From: Paenibacillaceae bacterium UBA6304
GTDB taxonomy: Bacteria > Bacillota > Bacilli > Paenibacillales > Paenibacillaceae
Assembly (NCBI GenBank): GCA_002439285.1
Contig: DJTQ01000412.1
Location: 1-12,211, forward strand
Direction of reading: 5' to 3'
DNA: 12,211 nt
Positions 1-8,405 of the stretch are shown here, piece after piece. Numbering within the stretch: position 1 is the stretch's first letter; each line of letters begins with the position of its first letter. The notes beneath the pieces were generated by a model, which saw nothing but the letters and a program-made list of their open reading frames with translations, had not been told where the DNA came from and ran no database searches. The translations under genes were made by a program, and so were the position numbers.

Positions 1-1480
1 GCTCCAGAATAATTTGAACGATACCGGCAGCCTGACGGCGAAGTCCGTATGGGTCCTGGGATCCCGTAGGAATAATGCCGATGGAAAAACAACCGGTGAT
101 TGTATCGATTTTGTCAGCAATACTTACGATAGAGCCGACGCTTGATGCAGGAACACTGTCGCCCGAATACCGCGGTTGATAGTGTTCGAAGATTCCCTTC
201 GCCACCGCCTCGGTTTCACCGGCCTTACGGGCATAATCCTCACCCATGACGCCTTGCAGTTCAGGGAATTCATAGACCATTTGCGTTACCAGGTCGAATT
301 TGCAGATCTCCGCAGTACGGCTTACGGATTCCGCTGTTCCCGTATCAATACCAAGCAAATCGGACAGCTTCTCCGCATTCCGGCGGATCCGGCGAACCTT
401 ATCTCCGACCGTTCCAAGCTCTTCATGGAACACGATGCTTTCCAGCTTCGAAAGCGCGTCCTTGATCGCCAGTTTTTGATCTTCTTCATAGAAAAATTTC
501 GCATCGGACAGACGAGCACGGAGTACTTTCTCATTCCCTCTTGCGATCAGGTCGAGCGAGCGGTTATCCCCGTTTCTTACCGTTACGAAGAATGGCAGCA
601 GGGCGCCCTGCTCATCCAATACCGGGAAATAACGCTGATGCTCACGCATCGAAGTAATCAGAACCTCTTGAGGAATGTTCAAGAAAGATTCCTCAAATTT
701 GCCGAACAACACGGTCGGTGTTTCGACCAGGAACAGAACCTCTTCCAGCAAATCGTCTTTCACTGCGATATTCCAGCCTTTTTCTTCTGCCAGAGCCTTG
801 ATTTGATTCTTAATCAACGCTTCCCGTTCATTGACATCAACGATCACATGTTGTGCGCGCATGGCTTCGACATAAGCGGAAGGTGTCGAAATAACCGTAT
901 CCTGACCAAGAAAACGATGGCCTCTCGTGACATTTCCGGATTTCACGCCGGCTACCTCGAGTTCGATAATCTCTTCACCAAAAAGAGTCACCATCCAACG
1001 AATCGGGCGCACAAATTTAAAGTCATTGCTGCCCCAACGCATATTTTTCGGAAAGTTCATCGCATGCAATATTCCGTTTAAGCCATCAGCTACGATCGTC
1101 TTTGTTTCTACCCCTGCCCGGCTTTTGCTGACATAAATATATTCCGTTCCCGAAAGTTCCTTAAATGTAAACTGCTCCGGGTCCACGCCCTGACTGCGAG
1201 CAAATCCCAAAGCGGCCTTGCTCCACTCACCGTTTTCGCCGAGGGCAATTTTGCGGGAAGGTCCCTTCACTTCCTCGTGAACATCCTCCTGCTTTTCGGC
1301 CACATTTTTAACGAGCACGGCCAAACGGCGCGGGGTTGCATAGCTCTCCACGGCTTCATACGAAATAACCGATTCCTTAAGCCATTTTTCCAAACGGTCT
1401 TTTAATTGCTCCATAGCCGCGCGGATAAAACGAGCAGGCATTTCTTCCATCCCGATTTCAAACAACAGATCCTTAGTCAC
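1..1480 (-). CDS. glyS: Glycyl-tRNA synthetase beta subunit (partial, C-terminus beyond the window)
   Basis: Beta chain of the bacterial alpha2-beta2 glycyl-tRNA synthetase, which charges tRNA-Gly in the cytoplasm; the beta chain is known to supply tRNA binding. The frame stays open from a GTG at 1480 to the window edge, giving 493 codons of a family that is usually near 690, so the last ~200 residues are missing. It begins [20 protein letters not shown], the typical GlyS N-terminus. Other family segments are MRWG...FVRPIRWMV near residues 145-160, [10 protein letters not shown] in the middle, and ADKIDTI then DPYGLRR (476-482) in the HD-like part. The GTG start is supported by AGGAGG at 1489-1494, 8 nt upstream. 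The gene overlaps the end of glyQ by 8 bp, so the two subunits are probably translationally coupled and share the T-box leader. No frameshift was seen where I translated it. Confidence 0.96.
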   Translation of the reverse strand, partial: MTKDLLFEIGMEEMPARFIRAAMEQLKDRLEKWLKESVISYEAVESYATPRRLAVLVKNVAEKQEDVHEEVKGPSRKIALGENGEWSKAALGFARSQGVDPEQFTFKELSGTEYIYVSKSRAGVETKTIVADGLNGILHAMNFPKNMRWGSNDFKFVRPIRWMVTLFGEEIIELEVAGVKSGNVTRGHRFLGQDTVISTPSAYVEAMRAQHVIVDVNEREALIKNQIKALAEEKGWNIAVKDDLLEEVLFLVETPTVLFGKFEESFLNIPQEVLITSMREHQRYFPVLDEQGALLPFFVTVRNGDNRSLDLIARGNEKVLRARLSDAKFFYEEDQKLAIKDALSKLESIVFHEELGTVGDKVRRIRRNAEKLSDLLGIDTGTAESVSRTAEICKFDLVTQMVYEFPELQGVMGEDYARKAGETEAVAKGIFEHYQPRYSGDSVPASSVGSIVSIADKIDTITGCFSIGIIPTGSQDPYGLRRQAAGIVQIILE

Positions 1481-2360
1481 GGACAACGCCTCCTTTTTGC
1501 AGCATCGGGAATCCGAGCTTTTCACGTTCCTCAAGGTAAGTAGCCGCCACCTGACGGGCCAAATTCCGCACCCGGGTAATGTACCCTGTCCGTTCCGTTA
1601 CACTGATTGCCCCGCGGGCATCCAAGAGATTGAAGGTATGTGAACATTTCAGTACATAGTCATAAGCCGGAAAAACAAGGTGCTGCTCCATCGCTTTGCC
1701 TGCTTCCTGCTCATACATATTGAACAGAGTGAACAACATTTTCACATCGGAAATTTCAAAGGTATATTTCGAATGTTCGAATTCCGCCTGGTGAAAAACA
1801 TCACCATAGCTTGTTCCGTCAACCCACTCCAGATCGAACACGTTCTCCTTGTCCTGAATATACGAGGCAAGACGCTCCATGCCATAGGTAATTTCCACGG
1901 CAACCGGGCTGGTTTCGATGCCGCCGACCTGTTGGAAATAAGTGAATTGCGTAATTTCCATTCCGTCGAGCCAAACCTCCCAACCGAGTCCCCATGCGCC
2001 CAAGCCCGGATGTTCCCAGTTATCCTCGACAAAACGGATATCATGCTCCAACGGGTTGATGCCGAGCCGCTTCAGACTCTCCAAATAAATTTCCTGGATA
2101 TTGTCCGGCGAAGGCTTCAAAATGACCTGAAACTGGTGATGCTGATACAGCCGGTTCGGGTTCTCCCCGTAACGGCCATCGGCCGGACGGCGGGATGGCT
2201 CGACGTAAGCTACATTCCACGGCTCAGGTCCGATGGAACGCAAGAAAGTCATGGGATTCAGCGTACCTGCGCCTTTCTCCACGTCATATGGCTGGACCAC
2301 GATACAGTTCTGTTCCGCCCAGAACTGCTGTAGGGTCAAAATCATTTGTTGAAAATTCAT
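1473..2360 (-). CDS. glyQ: Glycyl-tRNA synthetase alpha subunit
   Basis: Catalytic alpha chain of heterotetrameric class II glycyl-tRNA synthetase. It forms glycyl-adenylate and transfers glycine to tRNA-Gly with the beta chain GlyS. The 295-residue length is normal. Family signatures are visible: [19 protein letters not shown] at the N-terminus, the motif-2 region [20 protein letters not shown] from residue 54, [20 protein letters not shown] from about 124, and the motif-3 region [18 protein letters not shown] at about 152-169. The ATG at 2360 has GAAGGAG about 9 nt upstream. It lies about 60 nt downstream of the T-box terminator, so it is expressed when uncharged tRNA-Gly stabilises the antiterminator. 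It overlaps glyS by 8 bp. The alpha/beta gene pair rules out the single-chain eukaryote-like GlyRS. Confidence 0.98.
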   Translation of the reverse strand: MNFQQMILTLQQFWAEQNCIVVQPYDVEKGAGTLNPMTFLRSIGPEPWNVAYVEPSRRPADGRYGENPNRLYQHHQFQVILKPSPDNIQEIYLESLKRLGINPLEHDIRFVEDNWEHPGLGAWGLGWEVWLDGMEITQFTYFQQVGGIETSPVAVEITYGMERLASYIQDKENVFDLEWVDGTSYGDVFHQAEFEHSKYTFEISDVKMLFTLFNMYEQEAGKAMEQHLVFPAYDYVLKCSHTFNLLDARGAISVTERTGYITRVRNLARQVAATYLEEREKLGFPMLQKGGVVRD

Positions 2361-2419
2361 GAACTACAACTCCTTCAAACATATTTAGGTCAGTTCAAGG
2401 CGTAGACGCCGGAAGACGC

Positions 2420-2466
2420 AAAAAACTCCCGCCGCCTACGCCTGCTGCCAGACATAGGGACGGGAG
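2420..2466 (-). terminator. Conditional intrinsic terminator of the glyQS T-box
   Basis: On the minus strand CTCCCG (2466-2461) pairs with CGGGAG (2431-2426). Inner pairings such as CTG/CAG lie within the ~35-nt arm, and the stem is followed by TTTTTT (2425-2420). The 5' arm CTCCCG is also the 3' arm of the antiterminator hairpin, so only one of the two can form. It would also stop read-through transcripts arriving from recO, for which no separate terminator is seen. Confidence 0.9.
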
Positions 2467-2675
2467 CGAAGTCCCGCGGTTCCACCCTACTTGATTTGCA
2501 AAGCGCCGATGACTCCGGCCCGATGTAAATCCGCTTTTCACGAACAATTTCTCAAGCTCCCGGGGTGCCTTTTCATGAGTTCTCCGGCCAGGCTTGCACT
2601 ATCCCCGGCTCGCTTATCGGTCTTATACCCATTACTCTTCCCGTTCAACGCATGAGTCTCCATTAGAAGAAATTC
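2420..2675 (-). promoter_or_regulatory. Glycine T-box leader of glyQS
   Basis: Fills the 346-bp space between recO and glyQ. Read on the minus strand it has the parts of a T-box riboswitch in order. These are a Stem I 5' side with GGGAAGAGUA, a distal AGCGAGCCGG / GUGCAAGCC region, a specifier GGC (2569-2567, within GAAAAGGCACC, resembling the B. subtilis glyQS specifier context as I recall it), and the invariant T-box AGGGUGGAACCGCGG (2488-2474). The UGGA bulge (2484-2481) is complementary to a UCCA acceptor end, as expected for tRNA-Gly with a U discriminator. The antiterminator CGGGA-CUUCGC-UCCCG and the terminator are mutually exclusive. Known mechanism: uncharged tRNA-Gly(GCC) binding permits read-through into glyQS. 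The 5' end is estimated from the promoter. Confidence 0.95.
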
Positions 2676-2681
2676 TTAACT

Positions 2682-2710
2682 ATAATATATGATTTTAAAA
2701 GATTCGTCAA
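2682..2710 (-). promoter_or_regulatory. Sigma-A promoter of glyQS
   Basis: Minus-strand -35 TTGACG (2710-2705) and -10 TATTAT (2687-2682) are separated by exactly 17 nt in an AT-rich spacer. Both hexamers are 5/6 to consensus. The predicted start near 2675 lies just upstream of T-box Stem I. The -35 box contains the TGA stop codon of recO (2709-2707), so promoter and upstream gene overlap. Confidence 0.8.
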
Positions 2711-3456
2711 ATTTCATATTTATCCAATTGGTCTAGAAATTGCAGGGATTTCAATCGAAGTCCGAGCTGAATATCAATAAAGGCCCGCATTACGGTTTTA
2801 AGTTCTTTTTTAGTTGTATCCTTTACTTCGATATTCCCAAGTCTTCTTAAATCCATTCTTTCAAAAAGAGACAATAATCTAAGCGTTCCGGGAGATAATT
2901 GCAGAGCCGCCGGATCATGATGACGACATGCACGGCATAGCTTTCCTCCCAGCCGCGGGCTGACCGCCAAGGAATCATCCACCCGTCCACAGGAGATACA
3001 CGCTTCGAATGAAGGCCCATCCCCTGCCGCCTGCAATATTTTCATCTCAAACAATTGGATAACCCCCTGCGGATCCTTCCCCGCCGACAATCCTTCCAGA
3101 CAAGCCTTTAACTGCGTGAACCAAAAGCTCCCGACTTCTTCATCCTGAAGCGTCTTGTCAAGCAATTCGCAAGCATAAGAAGCATAGGCAGCCAGGTACA
3201 GGTCTTCTCGTAAAGAAAAGTGAGATTCAATAATCTCACCTGAATTCAAAGTACCTAACCCGCTGTTTTGGCGAAAAAATGCAAATTCCCCAAAGGTAAA
3301 TAGCTGGGTCAATGCTGCATGACGGCTCTTTACCTTTTTTGCCCCGCGTACCAGTACCCCTATTTTGCCATGGGACTCCGTGCAGAGCGTAATGATTTTA
3401 TTTCCCTCGCCGTAGTCCATGCTGCGGATGACAATGCCTTCCACCCTGTATAGCAT
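2707..3456 (-). CDS. recO: DNA repair protein RecO
   Basis: Recombination mediator of the RecFOR pathway. It binds single-stranded DNA and SSB, helps load RecA onto gaps and anneals complementary strands. The 249 residues are the normal length. The N-terminal OB-fold begins MLYRVEGIVIRSMDYGEGNKI and includes KIGVLVRGAKKVKSRHA (about 31-47). A C-terminal helical domain holds a four-cysteine zinc site, CISC (153-156) and CRAC (174-177). The ATG at 3456 is preceded by GGGGGAAGAG. It follows the small yqzL gene by 49 bp, and its TGA lies inside the -35 box of the glyQS promoter. It is the last gene of the long yqfC-recO cluster; era-yqzL-recO is a conserved Bacillales order. Confidence 0.96.
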   Translation of the reverse strand: MLYRVEGIVIRSMDYGEGNKIITLCTESHGKIGVLVRGAKKVKSRHAALTQLFTFGEFAFFRQNSGLGTLNSGEIIESHFSLREDLYLAAYASYACELLDKTLQDEEVGSFWFTQLKACLEGLSAGKDPQGVIQLFEMKILQAAGDGPSFEACISCGRVDDSLAVSPRLGGKLCRACRHHDPAALQLSPGTLRLLSLFERMDLRRLGNIEVKDTTKKELKTVMRAFIDIQLGLRLKSLQFLDQLDKYEI

Positions 3457-3505
3457 GTCTCTTCCCCCAAGCCTAACCTCATTCTAATAAAACACCCAGT
3501 GCCGG

Positions 3506-3646
3506 TTATTCGGCCTGTTCTTCTTGAATAAACAGTTCCTCCGCAGCTGCGGCCTCCTCCTCGGGATTGCCGGCAGCTTCTTTGTATAACAAATAAGCAT
3601 CGACATCTCCAGTCATTGCAAAATACTTCCACGAAAAATCTCGCAT
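3506..3646 (-). CDS. yqzL: YqzL family small protein of unknown function
   Basis: A 46-residue ORF between era and recO, starting MRDFSWKYFAMTGDVDAYLL and continuing into a glutamate- and alanine-rich tail (EEEAAAAEE). It matches my memory of the short YqzL protein that sits at this locus in Bacillales, where the aromatic N-terminal block MRDFSWKYF..TG is the conserved part. No biochemical function is known to me. The ATG at 3646 has AAAGGATGA about 8 nt upstream and the gene ends in TAA at 3508-3506. There is no signal peptide or membrane segment, and the protein is strongly acidic at the C-terminus. It is 106 bp after era and 49 bp before recO, so it is probably co-transcribed with both. 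Its shortness makes it easy to miss in automatic annotation. Confidence 0.88.
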   Translation of the reverse strand: MRDFSWKYFAMTGDVDAYLLYKEAAGNPEEEAAAAEELFIQEEQAE

Positions 3647-3752
3647 TCGTATTCATCCTTTCTTCGGAAATGACGCCTGCATCTTCAAAGAATAGGATGT
3701 ACGGGTGAGCCTGATCTATACGTTGCAATAACTCCCAGAATAAAAGGCCGAT

Positions 3753-4655
3753 TTAGACACCCTTGTGGAAGCCGAGATCTTTCAATATGCGTTCCTGGTT
3801 CCGCCAGTCTTTTTTCACCTTAACCCAGAGTTCCAGGAAGATCTTGGAGCCGAGCAAATTCTCGATGTCTTGTCTAGCCAGCTTTCCGACTTCTTTAAGC
3901 AGTGAGCCTTGCTTTCCGATAATGATTCCCTTTTGGGAATCCCGTTCCACAAATATGACGGCCGAGATGTATACAACTCCATTCTCTTCCACACGCATAT
4001 CTTCAATAGTTACGGCAATGGAATGCGGCACTTCTTCCCGAGTCAGATGCAGAATCTTCTCCCGAACGAGCTCGGCGCAGACAAACTGCTCCGGGTGGTC
4101 GGTAACCTGGTCTTCCGGATAATATTGCGGACCTTCCGGTAAGTATTTTCCAATTTGCTCCAGCAGGGTATTCACATTATTACCCAGTTTGGCCGACACT
4201 GGTACAATTTCCGCAAAATCATACAGCTTCCGGTATTCCTCAATGATCGGCAGCAGTTCTTCGGGCTGAATGCGGTCGATTTTGTTCAAAACGAGAATGA
4301 CGGGTGTGCGAACGTTCTTCAGTTGTTCGATTATAAAACGGTCTCCGCCACCTAATCCCTCGGCCGTATCGACAAGGAACAGAACCGCTTCAACTTCCCC
4401 TAGTGTGTTCAATGCGGTCGTATTCATATAATCGCCGAGCTTCGACTGGCGCTTGTGGATGCCGGGCGTATCTAGGAAAACAACCTGCATTTCTTCAGAA
4501 GTATAAACTCCATGAATTTTATTCCGGGTCGTTTGCGGTTTGTCGGACATGATTGCGATTTTTTGACCGATAATTTGATTCATCAGAGTCGATTTGCCGA
4601 CATTCGGCCGGCCGACGATGGCCACAAAGCCAGATTTGAATTTATTTTTAGCCAT
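3753..4655 (-). CDS. era: GTPase Era
   Basis: Essential ribosome-assembly GTPase that binds the 3' end of 16S rRNA through a KH domain and checks 30S maturation. The 300 residues match the family length. The G domain shows G1 GRPNVGKS (15-22), the Era-typical QTTRNKIHG switch I (41-49), G3 DTPG (62-65), G4 NKID (124-127) and G5 SAK (154-156). The C-terminal KH domain contains VPHSIAV (209-215), GIIIGKQG (243-250) and [13 protein letters not shown] (274-286). The ATG at 4655 has GAAAGGA about 9 nt upstream. It lies 44 bp after cdd, and sharing a cluster with ybeY, which acts on the same 16S 3' end, fits its role. A hydrophobic shadow reading on the opposite strand is not coding. Confidence 0.98.
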   Translation of the reverse strand: MAKNKFKSGFVAIVGRPNVGKSTLMNQIIGQKIAIMSDKPQTTRNKIHGVYTSEEMQVVFLDTPGIHKRQSKLGDYMNTTALNTLGEVEAVLFLVDTAEGLGGGDRFIIEQLKNVRTPVILVLNKIDRIQPEELLPIIEEYRKLYDFAEIVPVSAKLGNNVNTLLEQIGKYLPEGPQYYPEDQVTDHPEQFVCAELVREKILHLTREEVPHSIAVTIEDMRVEENGVVYISAVIFVERDSQKGIIIGKQGSLLKEVGKLARQDIENLLGSKIFLELWVKVKKDWRNQERILKDLGFHKGV

Positions 4656-4699
4656 AATATTGTTCCTTTCCGTATAGAAGGTCTTTGTAGAGGTTCTTA

Positions 4700-5113
4700 T
4701 TAATTTTCGTTCAAATCAGAGGAGCTGAAATAGTAAGGAAGCAATTCGCCTACTGTAGTCTCACGGATATCTCCTTTGAGGTTTCCGAGAATGACCGGCA
4801 TATCCGGTCCGCACAACTCAAGCATGACCTGCCGGCAAACGCCGCATGGCGAGATCGGACCTTCCGTATCGCCGACAACCGCTATAGCCTTGAAGGTTCC
4901 AGGTTGTAACCCGTCCGCAATCGCCCGGAAAATTGCCGTGCGTTCGCCACAGTTGGTTGGCGCATAGGCCGCATTTTCTATATTACAGCCATGGTGTACA
5001 TGGCCGTCCTGATCCAGCAGAGCCGCCCCGACCCCGAAGCCGGAATAAGGAATGTAGGCCGCGGTCCGAGCTTTGATAGCTTCCTGAAGCAAAGCGCTGT
5101 AATCGATATTCAT
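4700..5113 (-). CDS. cdd: Cytidine deaminase
   Basis: Homotetrameric zinc enzyme of pyrimidine salvage that deaminates cytidine and deoxycytidine to (deoxy)uridine. With the preferred start it has 137 residues, typical of the short tetrameric class. Numbered from that start, it shows [12 protein letters not shown] near 22-33, the substrate-binding CNIENAAY from C43, the zinc cysteine and catalytic glutamate in CGERTA (C55, E57), and the second zinc pair SPCGVC (C90, C93). Two ATGs are in frame. The one at 5122 directly abuts GGGAG (5127-5123), which is too close, while the one at 5113 is 9 nt from it and gives [16 protein letters not shown], which lines up with known N-termini. It starts 33 bp after dgkA, and the dgkA-cdd-era order is conserved in Bacillales. 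Confidence 0.96.
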   Translation of the reverse strand: MNIDYSALLQEAIKARTAAYIPYSGFGVGAALLDQDGHVHHGCNIENAAYAPTNCGERTAIFRAIADGLQPGTFKAIAVVGDTEGPISPCGVCRQVMLELCGPDMPVILGNLKGDIRETTVGELLPYYFSSSDLNEN

Positions 5114-5122
5114 ATCTATCAT

Positions 5123-5127
5123 CTCCC
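5123..5127 (-). promoter_or_regulatory. Shine-Dalgarno site deciding the cdd start
   Basis: GGGAG on the minus strand. It touches the upstream ATG (5122) with zero spacing but lies 9 nt from the ATG at 5113, so the downstream start is preferred. Confidence 0.65.
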
Positions 5128-5146
5128 ATTCATTTGATCACAAGCC

Positions 5147-5515
5147 CTAGCCAAGCCAGGATATTATCGGGTTATAGAATAATAAAATTCCGATCAGAAC
5201 GGCAAAAGCCGCGGCGACCAGGACGGCCCCGGCTGCGGCATCCTTGGCGATTTTGGCCAGTCTATGCCATTCCGGAGTCACCAGATCAACTGCAGCTTCA
5301 ATAGCGGTATTCAATAACTCAGCCGTAATAACTAAGGATATTACCAGCAGGAGCAACGCCAAGTCCCGCACCGGCAGTTCAAAAAAGAGCGCGGCCAGGA
5401 TCACAATAATCGCCGCCGTTACATGAACCTGGAGATTTCGCTCAGTTCGCAATGAAGTCCATATTCCGCTCCAGGCACTTCGAAAGGTGGCGCTCCATTT
5501 ACGCCGGGAAATCAT
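5147..5515 (-). CDS. dgkA: Diacylglycerol/undecaprenol kinase family membrane protein
   Basis: Small integral membrane kinase of the prokaryotic DgkA family. In Gram-positive bacteria the family phosphorylates undecaprenol rather than diacylglycerol, recycling the lipid carrier for cell-wall synthesis; that substrate is transferred from the family, not seen here. It has 122 residues with three hydrophobic segments at about 34-47, 51-68 and 95-114. Family motifs are ERNLQVH (25-31), AELLNTAIEAAVD (65-77, with the conserved catalytic-type glutamate E73) and AKDAAAGAVL (90-99). The ATG at 5515 overlaps the ybeY stop codon in TAATG. No good Shine-Dalgarno precedes it, so translation probably depends on reinitiation after ybeY. 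Confidence 0.94.
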   Translation of the reverse strand: MISRRKWSATFRSAWSGIWTSLRTERNLQVHVTAAIIVILAALFFELPVRDLALLLLVISLVITAELLNTAIEAAVDLVTPEWHRLAKIAKDAAAGAVLVAAAFAVLIGILLFYNPIISWLG

Positions 5516-6012
5516 TAGCGGACAAGCCCGACCTGGGCCAAAACGGCTTCTTGTTTTCCCATCATCACTTTCTCGCTCGCCACATCCTGATGATCATAGC
5601 CGAGCAGATGCAAAAAACCGTGCACAAACAAAAATCCAATTTCACGGGTAAGGGAATGACCATACTCCTCCGCCTGCACCTGGGCGCGTTCCACGGAAAT
5701 AATGATATCTCCGAGTACATCGGTCAGATCATCCAGTTCCTCGCCCTCTTCAAGCTCATAGACGATATCCATTTCCTCATCCAGAGACTCGTTCATCGCG
5801 AACGATAGCACGTCCGTCGGGCGGTCGATCCCGCGGTATTCCCGATTCAATTCATGAATGGCCTCATCGGTAACAAAGGTAAGGGCCACTTCCCCTTCAT
5901 TCACTCCTTCAACCGCGCCCGCTTGTTGCAGCAGCTTGTCCAGCAATTCAATCATGTCTTCACCAATCTCCAAAATCTCCTGTTCATTGTTCCAAGCCAG
6001 ACTTAGTCCCAT
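5515..6012 (-). CDS. ybeY: Endoribonuclease YbeY (16S rRNA maturation factor)
   Basis: Zinc-dependent RNase of the UPF0054 family, needed for 16S rRNA 3'-end maturation and 70S quality control. The 165 residues are normal for the family. It shows [10 protein letters not shown] (63-72), LGDIIIS (100-106) and the metal motif [11 protein letters not shown], with ligands H131, H135 and H141. An acidic insert rich in E and D occupies about 78-98. The ATG at 6012 has AGGGGG about 10 nt upstream. The gene starts 29 bp inside the end of pgpH in another frame and ends in a TAATG overlap with dgkA, so it is embedded in a translationally coupled series. Grouping with era and, upstream, rpsU fits a small-subunit assembly role. 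Confidence 0.97.
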   Translation of the reverse strand: MGLSLAWNNEQEILEIGEDMIELLDKLLQQAGAVEGVNEGEVALTFVTDEAIHELNREYRGIDRPTDVLSFAMNESLDEEMDIVYELEEGEELDDLTDVLGDIIISVERAQVQAEEYGHSLTREIGFLFVHGFLHLLGYDHQDVASEKVMMGKQEAVLAQVGLVR

Positions 6013-8281
6013 TCACATCAAGCCCCCTATCCTTCTCGTCATTCACTTTTGTCTTCTTGATCTGCTCCGGATATTCAATCCGGGAATGGAATATCCCCAT
6101 TACCGTCTCTTTCAGCGTTTGGGCAATCAAATCAAGCTCCCGCATCGTTAAATCGCATTCATTGAATTGGTGATCATCCAGGCGGCTCTTAATAATTTTC
6201 TCAATCATCGTCTCCACCTGCTCCACCGTCGGTTTGCGCAAGGAGCGAACGGCAGCCTCGACGCTGTCGGCGATGCCTACCACCGCTGCTTCTTTTGATT
6301 GAGCCTTCGGACCATGGTAGCGGAAATCATCTTCCGTAAAATCCGGCTCTACCCCTTGTTCTTCTGCAAGAGAAACCGCCTTGTGATAGAAATAATGTAA
6401 AAAGGTCGTACCATGGTGCTGCTCGGCTATATCTCGAATCGGCTTCGGCAGCTTGTATTCCTTCTGCATTTCAACTCCGTCCCTGGCATGGGCAATAATA
6501 ATCGATTTGCTCAGTTTGGGATCGATGAAATCATGCGGATTCTCCATATTGTTCTGGTTCTCAATAAAATAGCTTGGACGCTTCGTCTTGCCGATATCGT
6601 GATAATACGATCCGACGCGGCACAGCAATCCGTCGGCGCCGATCGCTTCCGCAGCCGCCTCCGATAAATTGCCGACCATTACGCTGTGGTGATATGTACC
6701 CGGCGTTTCAGTTAGCAGCTTGCGGAGCAAGGGGTGATTCGGGTTGGACAATTCCACCAGCTTCAGTGCCGACAGGATTCCGAACGTTACTTCAAAGAAC
6801 GGCATCAGCCCGATGACCAGAATCGTGGTTAGCAATCCTCCCGCAATCGCGAAACCGATCGCATACAAGGTGCTCGACTCCGTCCAGCCGTTATTGTTGA
6901 TCACGATGAGCGTAAAGACGGCTGCAGAGCCGAACAGGCAAATCATGATACCGGCCTTAAGGAGCGTAGATCTCTGGCTCGCACGATGTATTGCAAATAT
7001 CGAAGCGAACGAAATAACGAACGCGAAAAAACCAAACTGGAAATCGAAAATTTGTCCCTGGTGGACATTTAGAATCACGCTGGCCAATATACTAAACAAG
7101 ATCGAGCAAATATAAGCCAGTGACAGGTCGATCAATAGAGTAATCAGCATGGCACCGGTCGCCACAGGCGCCAGGTAACCGATGTAAGGACGTTGTTCGT
7201 TCTGTACGATCGAAATAATGTACATCGAAATGATGGTAATCAAAATAATCAGTAACAACATGACGAACTGCGAGTTATTGTATTTAAACCTGCTGATTCC
7301 CTCCGATTGGCGCATGAACATAATGAGCCCGATCGTCATTAATGATGCCAGCAAAACGAGACCGAATTGCGGCCAATAATTCACCTCATCCTTGAGCAAT
7401 CCGTTCTTTTCAAGAAGCGTATACATTTCCTGGGTAATTTTCTCGCCCTTTTCAACGAGGACATCGCCCTGCTTGATGTAAACGGTCGGCGTATTTTCCC
7501 GTGCCTCTACCTTTGCACTTTTCGTCGCTTCTTCATCATAAAATTTATTGGCGGTAATCGAGAGCCTTGCAAGTTCCTGCACGACTTCACGTGAAATCCG
7601 TTTGCTGAGCGAACTTGTGCTGACCATTTCGGCCACCTTGGCCCGCGCCGTCTGAGCGTCGACGATCTGGTCCGTCATCAGACGTGCGACAATGTCCGCT
7701 GCCACCGGTTTCATCTCATTGATGTCCTCGGGAGTCAGCTTCGGAATCTTGATGAATGTTTCTTCTGAAATATGATACTGCTGTTCGTCTACCTTTTGCG
7801 TCACTTCCTGAAAAAGCGTCGAAGAATAAGACCCCGAGTTTCGGTTATTCATGATGAAATTCTGGACGTGGTCCTTAACGCGCTGCGGCAGCTCTTCACG
7901 GTAAATATTAATTTTATCTTCCGTCGCCACCTGGTCGTCCTGATTCAGCCGGAAGATCCGGTCGATCAGCTGTGCGACCAACGATTCATTGCGGAGCGGC
8001 AGTATGGTATAGACTTGTCCTACCCTCTCTGCAGCTTCTTCCTGAGCTTTTAAAGTTGCCTTTGTATTCGGAATCTCCATCGGAGCCAAAATTTCCTTAT
8101 CGCTTGGCAATCCTACGGCAATATCATAAGTTTCAGGCAGCAATTTGGGGGACATGCTCACATAAAGCATGACAATTAACAGCACATACAGTACATAACG
8201 TACCGATGCGCTGTGTTTCCACCCTGAGGTTCTGGCATGAAGTTTACTTTTCTCGTGTCGATCGTTTGAGTTTGAGGTCAT
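5984..8281 (-). CDS. pgpH: 7TM-HD family cyclic-di-AMP phosphodiesterase PgpH
   Basis: Polytopic membrane protein (B. subtilis YqfF) whose cytoplasmic HD domain is known in Listeria PgpH to hydrolyse c-di-AMP to pApA. The 765 residues contain an N-terminal membrane segment (about 28-43) and a large external 7TMR-HDED domain (about 50-300, with [17 protein letters not shown] near 267-283). About seven further membrane spans lie between about 303 and 495. The C-terminal HD domain contains [14 protein letters not shown] (526-539), the metal pair H561-D562 in [12 protein letters not shown] at about 599-602 and AEQHHGT (619-625). The ATG at 8281 has a strong AGGAGGG 8 nt upstream (8296-8290). It is separated from phoH by a structured 124-bp spacer that may control it, and it overlaps ybeY by 29 bp. 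Confidence 0.96.
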   Translation of the reverse strand: MTSNSNDRHEKSKLHARTSGWKHSASVRYVLYVLLIVMLYVSMSPKLLPETYDIAVGLPSDKEILAPMEIPNTKATLKAQEEAAERVGQVYTILPLRNESLVAQLIDRIFRLNQDDQVATEDKINIYREELPQRVKDHVQNFIMNNRNSGSYSSTLFQEVTQKVDEQQYHISEETFIKIPKLTPEDINEMKPVAADIVARLMTDQIVDAQTARAKVAEMVSTSSLSKRISREVVQELARLSITANKFYDEEATKSAKVEARENTPTVYIKQGDVLVEKGEKITQEMYTLLEKNGLLKDEVNYWPQFGLVLLASLMTIGLIMFMRQSEGISRFKYNNSQFVMLLLIILITIISMYIISIVQNEQRPYIGYLAPVATGAMLITLLIDLSLAYICSILFSILASVILNVHQGQIFDFQFGFFAFVISFASIFAIHRASQRSTLLKAGIMICLFGSAAVFTLIVINNNGWTESSTLYAIGFAIAGGLLTTILVIGLMPFFEVTFGILSALKLVELSNPNHPLLRKLLTETPGTYHHSVMVGNLSEAAAEAIGADGLLCRVGSYYHDIGKTKRPSYFIENQNNMENPHDFIDPKLSKSIIIAHARDGVEMQKEYKLPKPIRDIAEQHHGTTFLHYFYHKAVSLAEEQGVEPDFTEDDFRYHGPKAQSKEAAVVGIADSVEAAVRSLRKPTVEQVETMIEKIIKSRLDDHQFNECDLTMRELDLIAQTLKETVMGIFHSRIEYPEQIKKTKVNDEKDRGLDVNGTKSGLEQ

Positions 8282-8289
8282 TGAGACAG

Positions 8290-8400
8290 CCCTCCTGAAA
8301 AATTTAAAGCCCGTCGAACCCTGGTCTACGCATTACTTTGAAATGCAGCAACGCTAATGTAATGACCTGATGAATCCCGTCAGGGAGGGTTCAAGGGCTG
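8290..8400 (-). promoter_or_regulatory. Structured leader/spacer upstream of pgpH, possible RBS switch or palindromic repeat
   Basis: Non-coding spacer between phoH and pgpH. On the minus strand AGCCC..GAACCCT (8399-8386) can pair with AGGGTTC...GGGCT (8322-8308) as 5 + 7 bp around a small internal loop. This encloses a hairpin CCTGA/TCAGG (8384-8380 with 8370-8366) and a second stem CATTAC/GTAATG (8364-8359 with 8336-8331). The same 5' segment can instead pair with the pgpH ribosome-binding region: CAGCCCT (8400-8394) with AGGGCTG (8293-8287), and CCCTCC (8389-8384) with GGAGGG (8295-8290). The first fold leaves the SD free and the others hide it. A short mobile palindromic element with ~15-bp inverted ends is the alternative. 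I do not recognise a known RNA family. Confidence 0.45.
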
Positions 8401-8405
8401 GATGG

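Noticed and set aside
176..1081. 301-codon open frame on the plus strand
   Set aside because: It lies opposite glyS, whose minus-strand frame gives clear GlyS motifs. No plausible domain or Shine-Dalgarno supports the plus-strand reading.
1680..2333. 217-codon open frame on the plus strand
   Set aside because: Antisense shadow of glyQ; no recognisable protein features.
3360..3728. 122-codon minus-strand frame overlapping yqzL and the start of recO
   Set aside because: It starts at TTG without a good Shine-Dalgarno and its sequence over yqzL and recO is cysteine/arginine-rich nonsense. yqzL and recO in the other frames match known families.
8313..8323. T-arm-like GGGTTCGAC string suggesting a tRNA or tmRNA fragment
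   Set aside because: No acceptor, D or anticodon arms can be drawn around it; the string belongs to the outer stem of the spacer fold.
8282..8405. Idea that the phoH-pgpH spacer is a ydaO-type c-di-AMP riboswitch
   Set aside because: ydaO/yuaA riboswitches are considerably longer with a pseudosymmetric conserved core that I do not see here, so only an unclassified structured leader is claimed.
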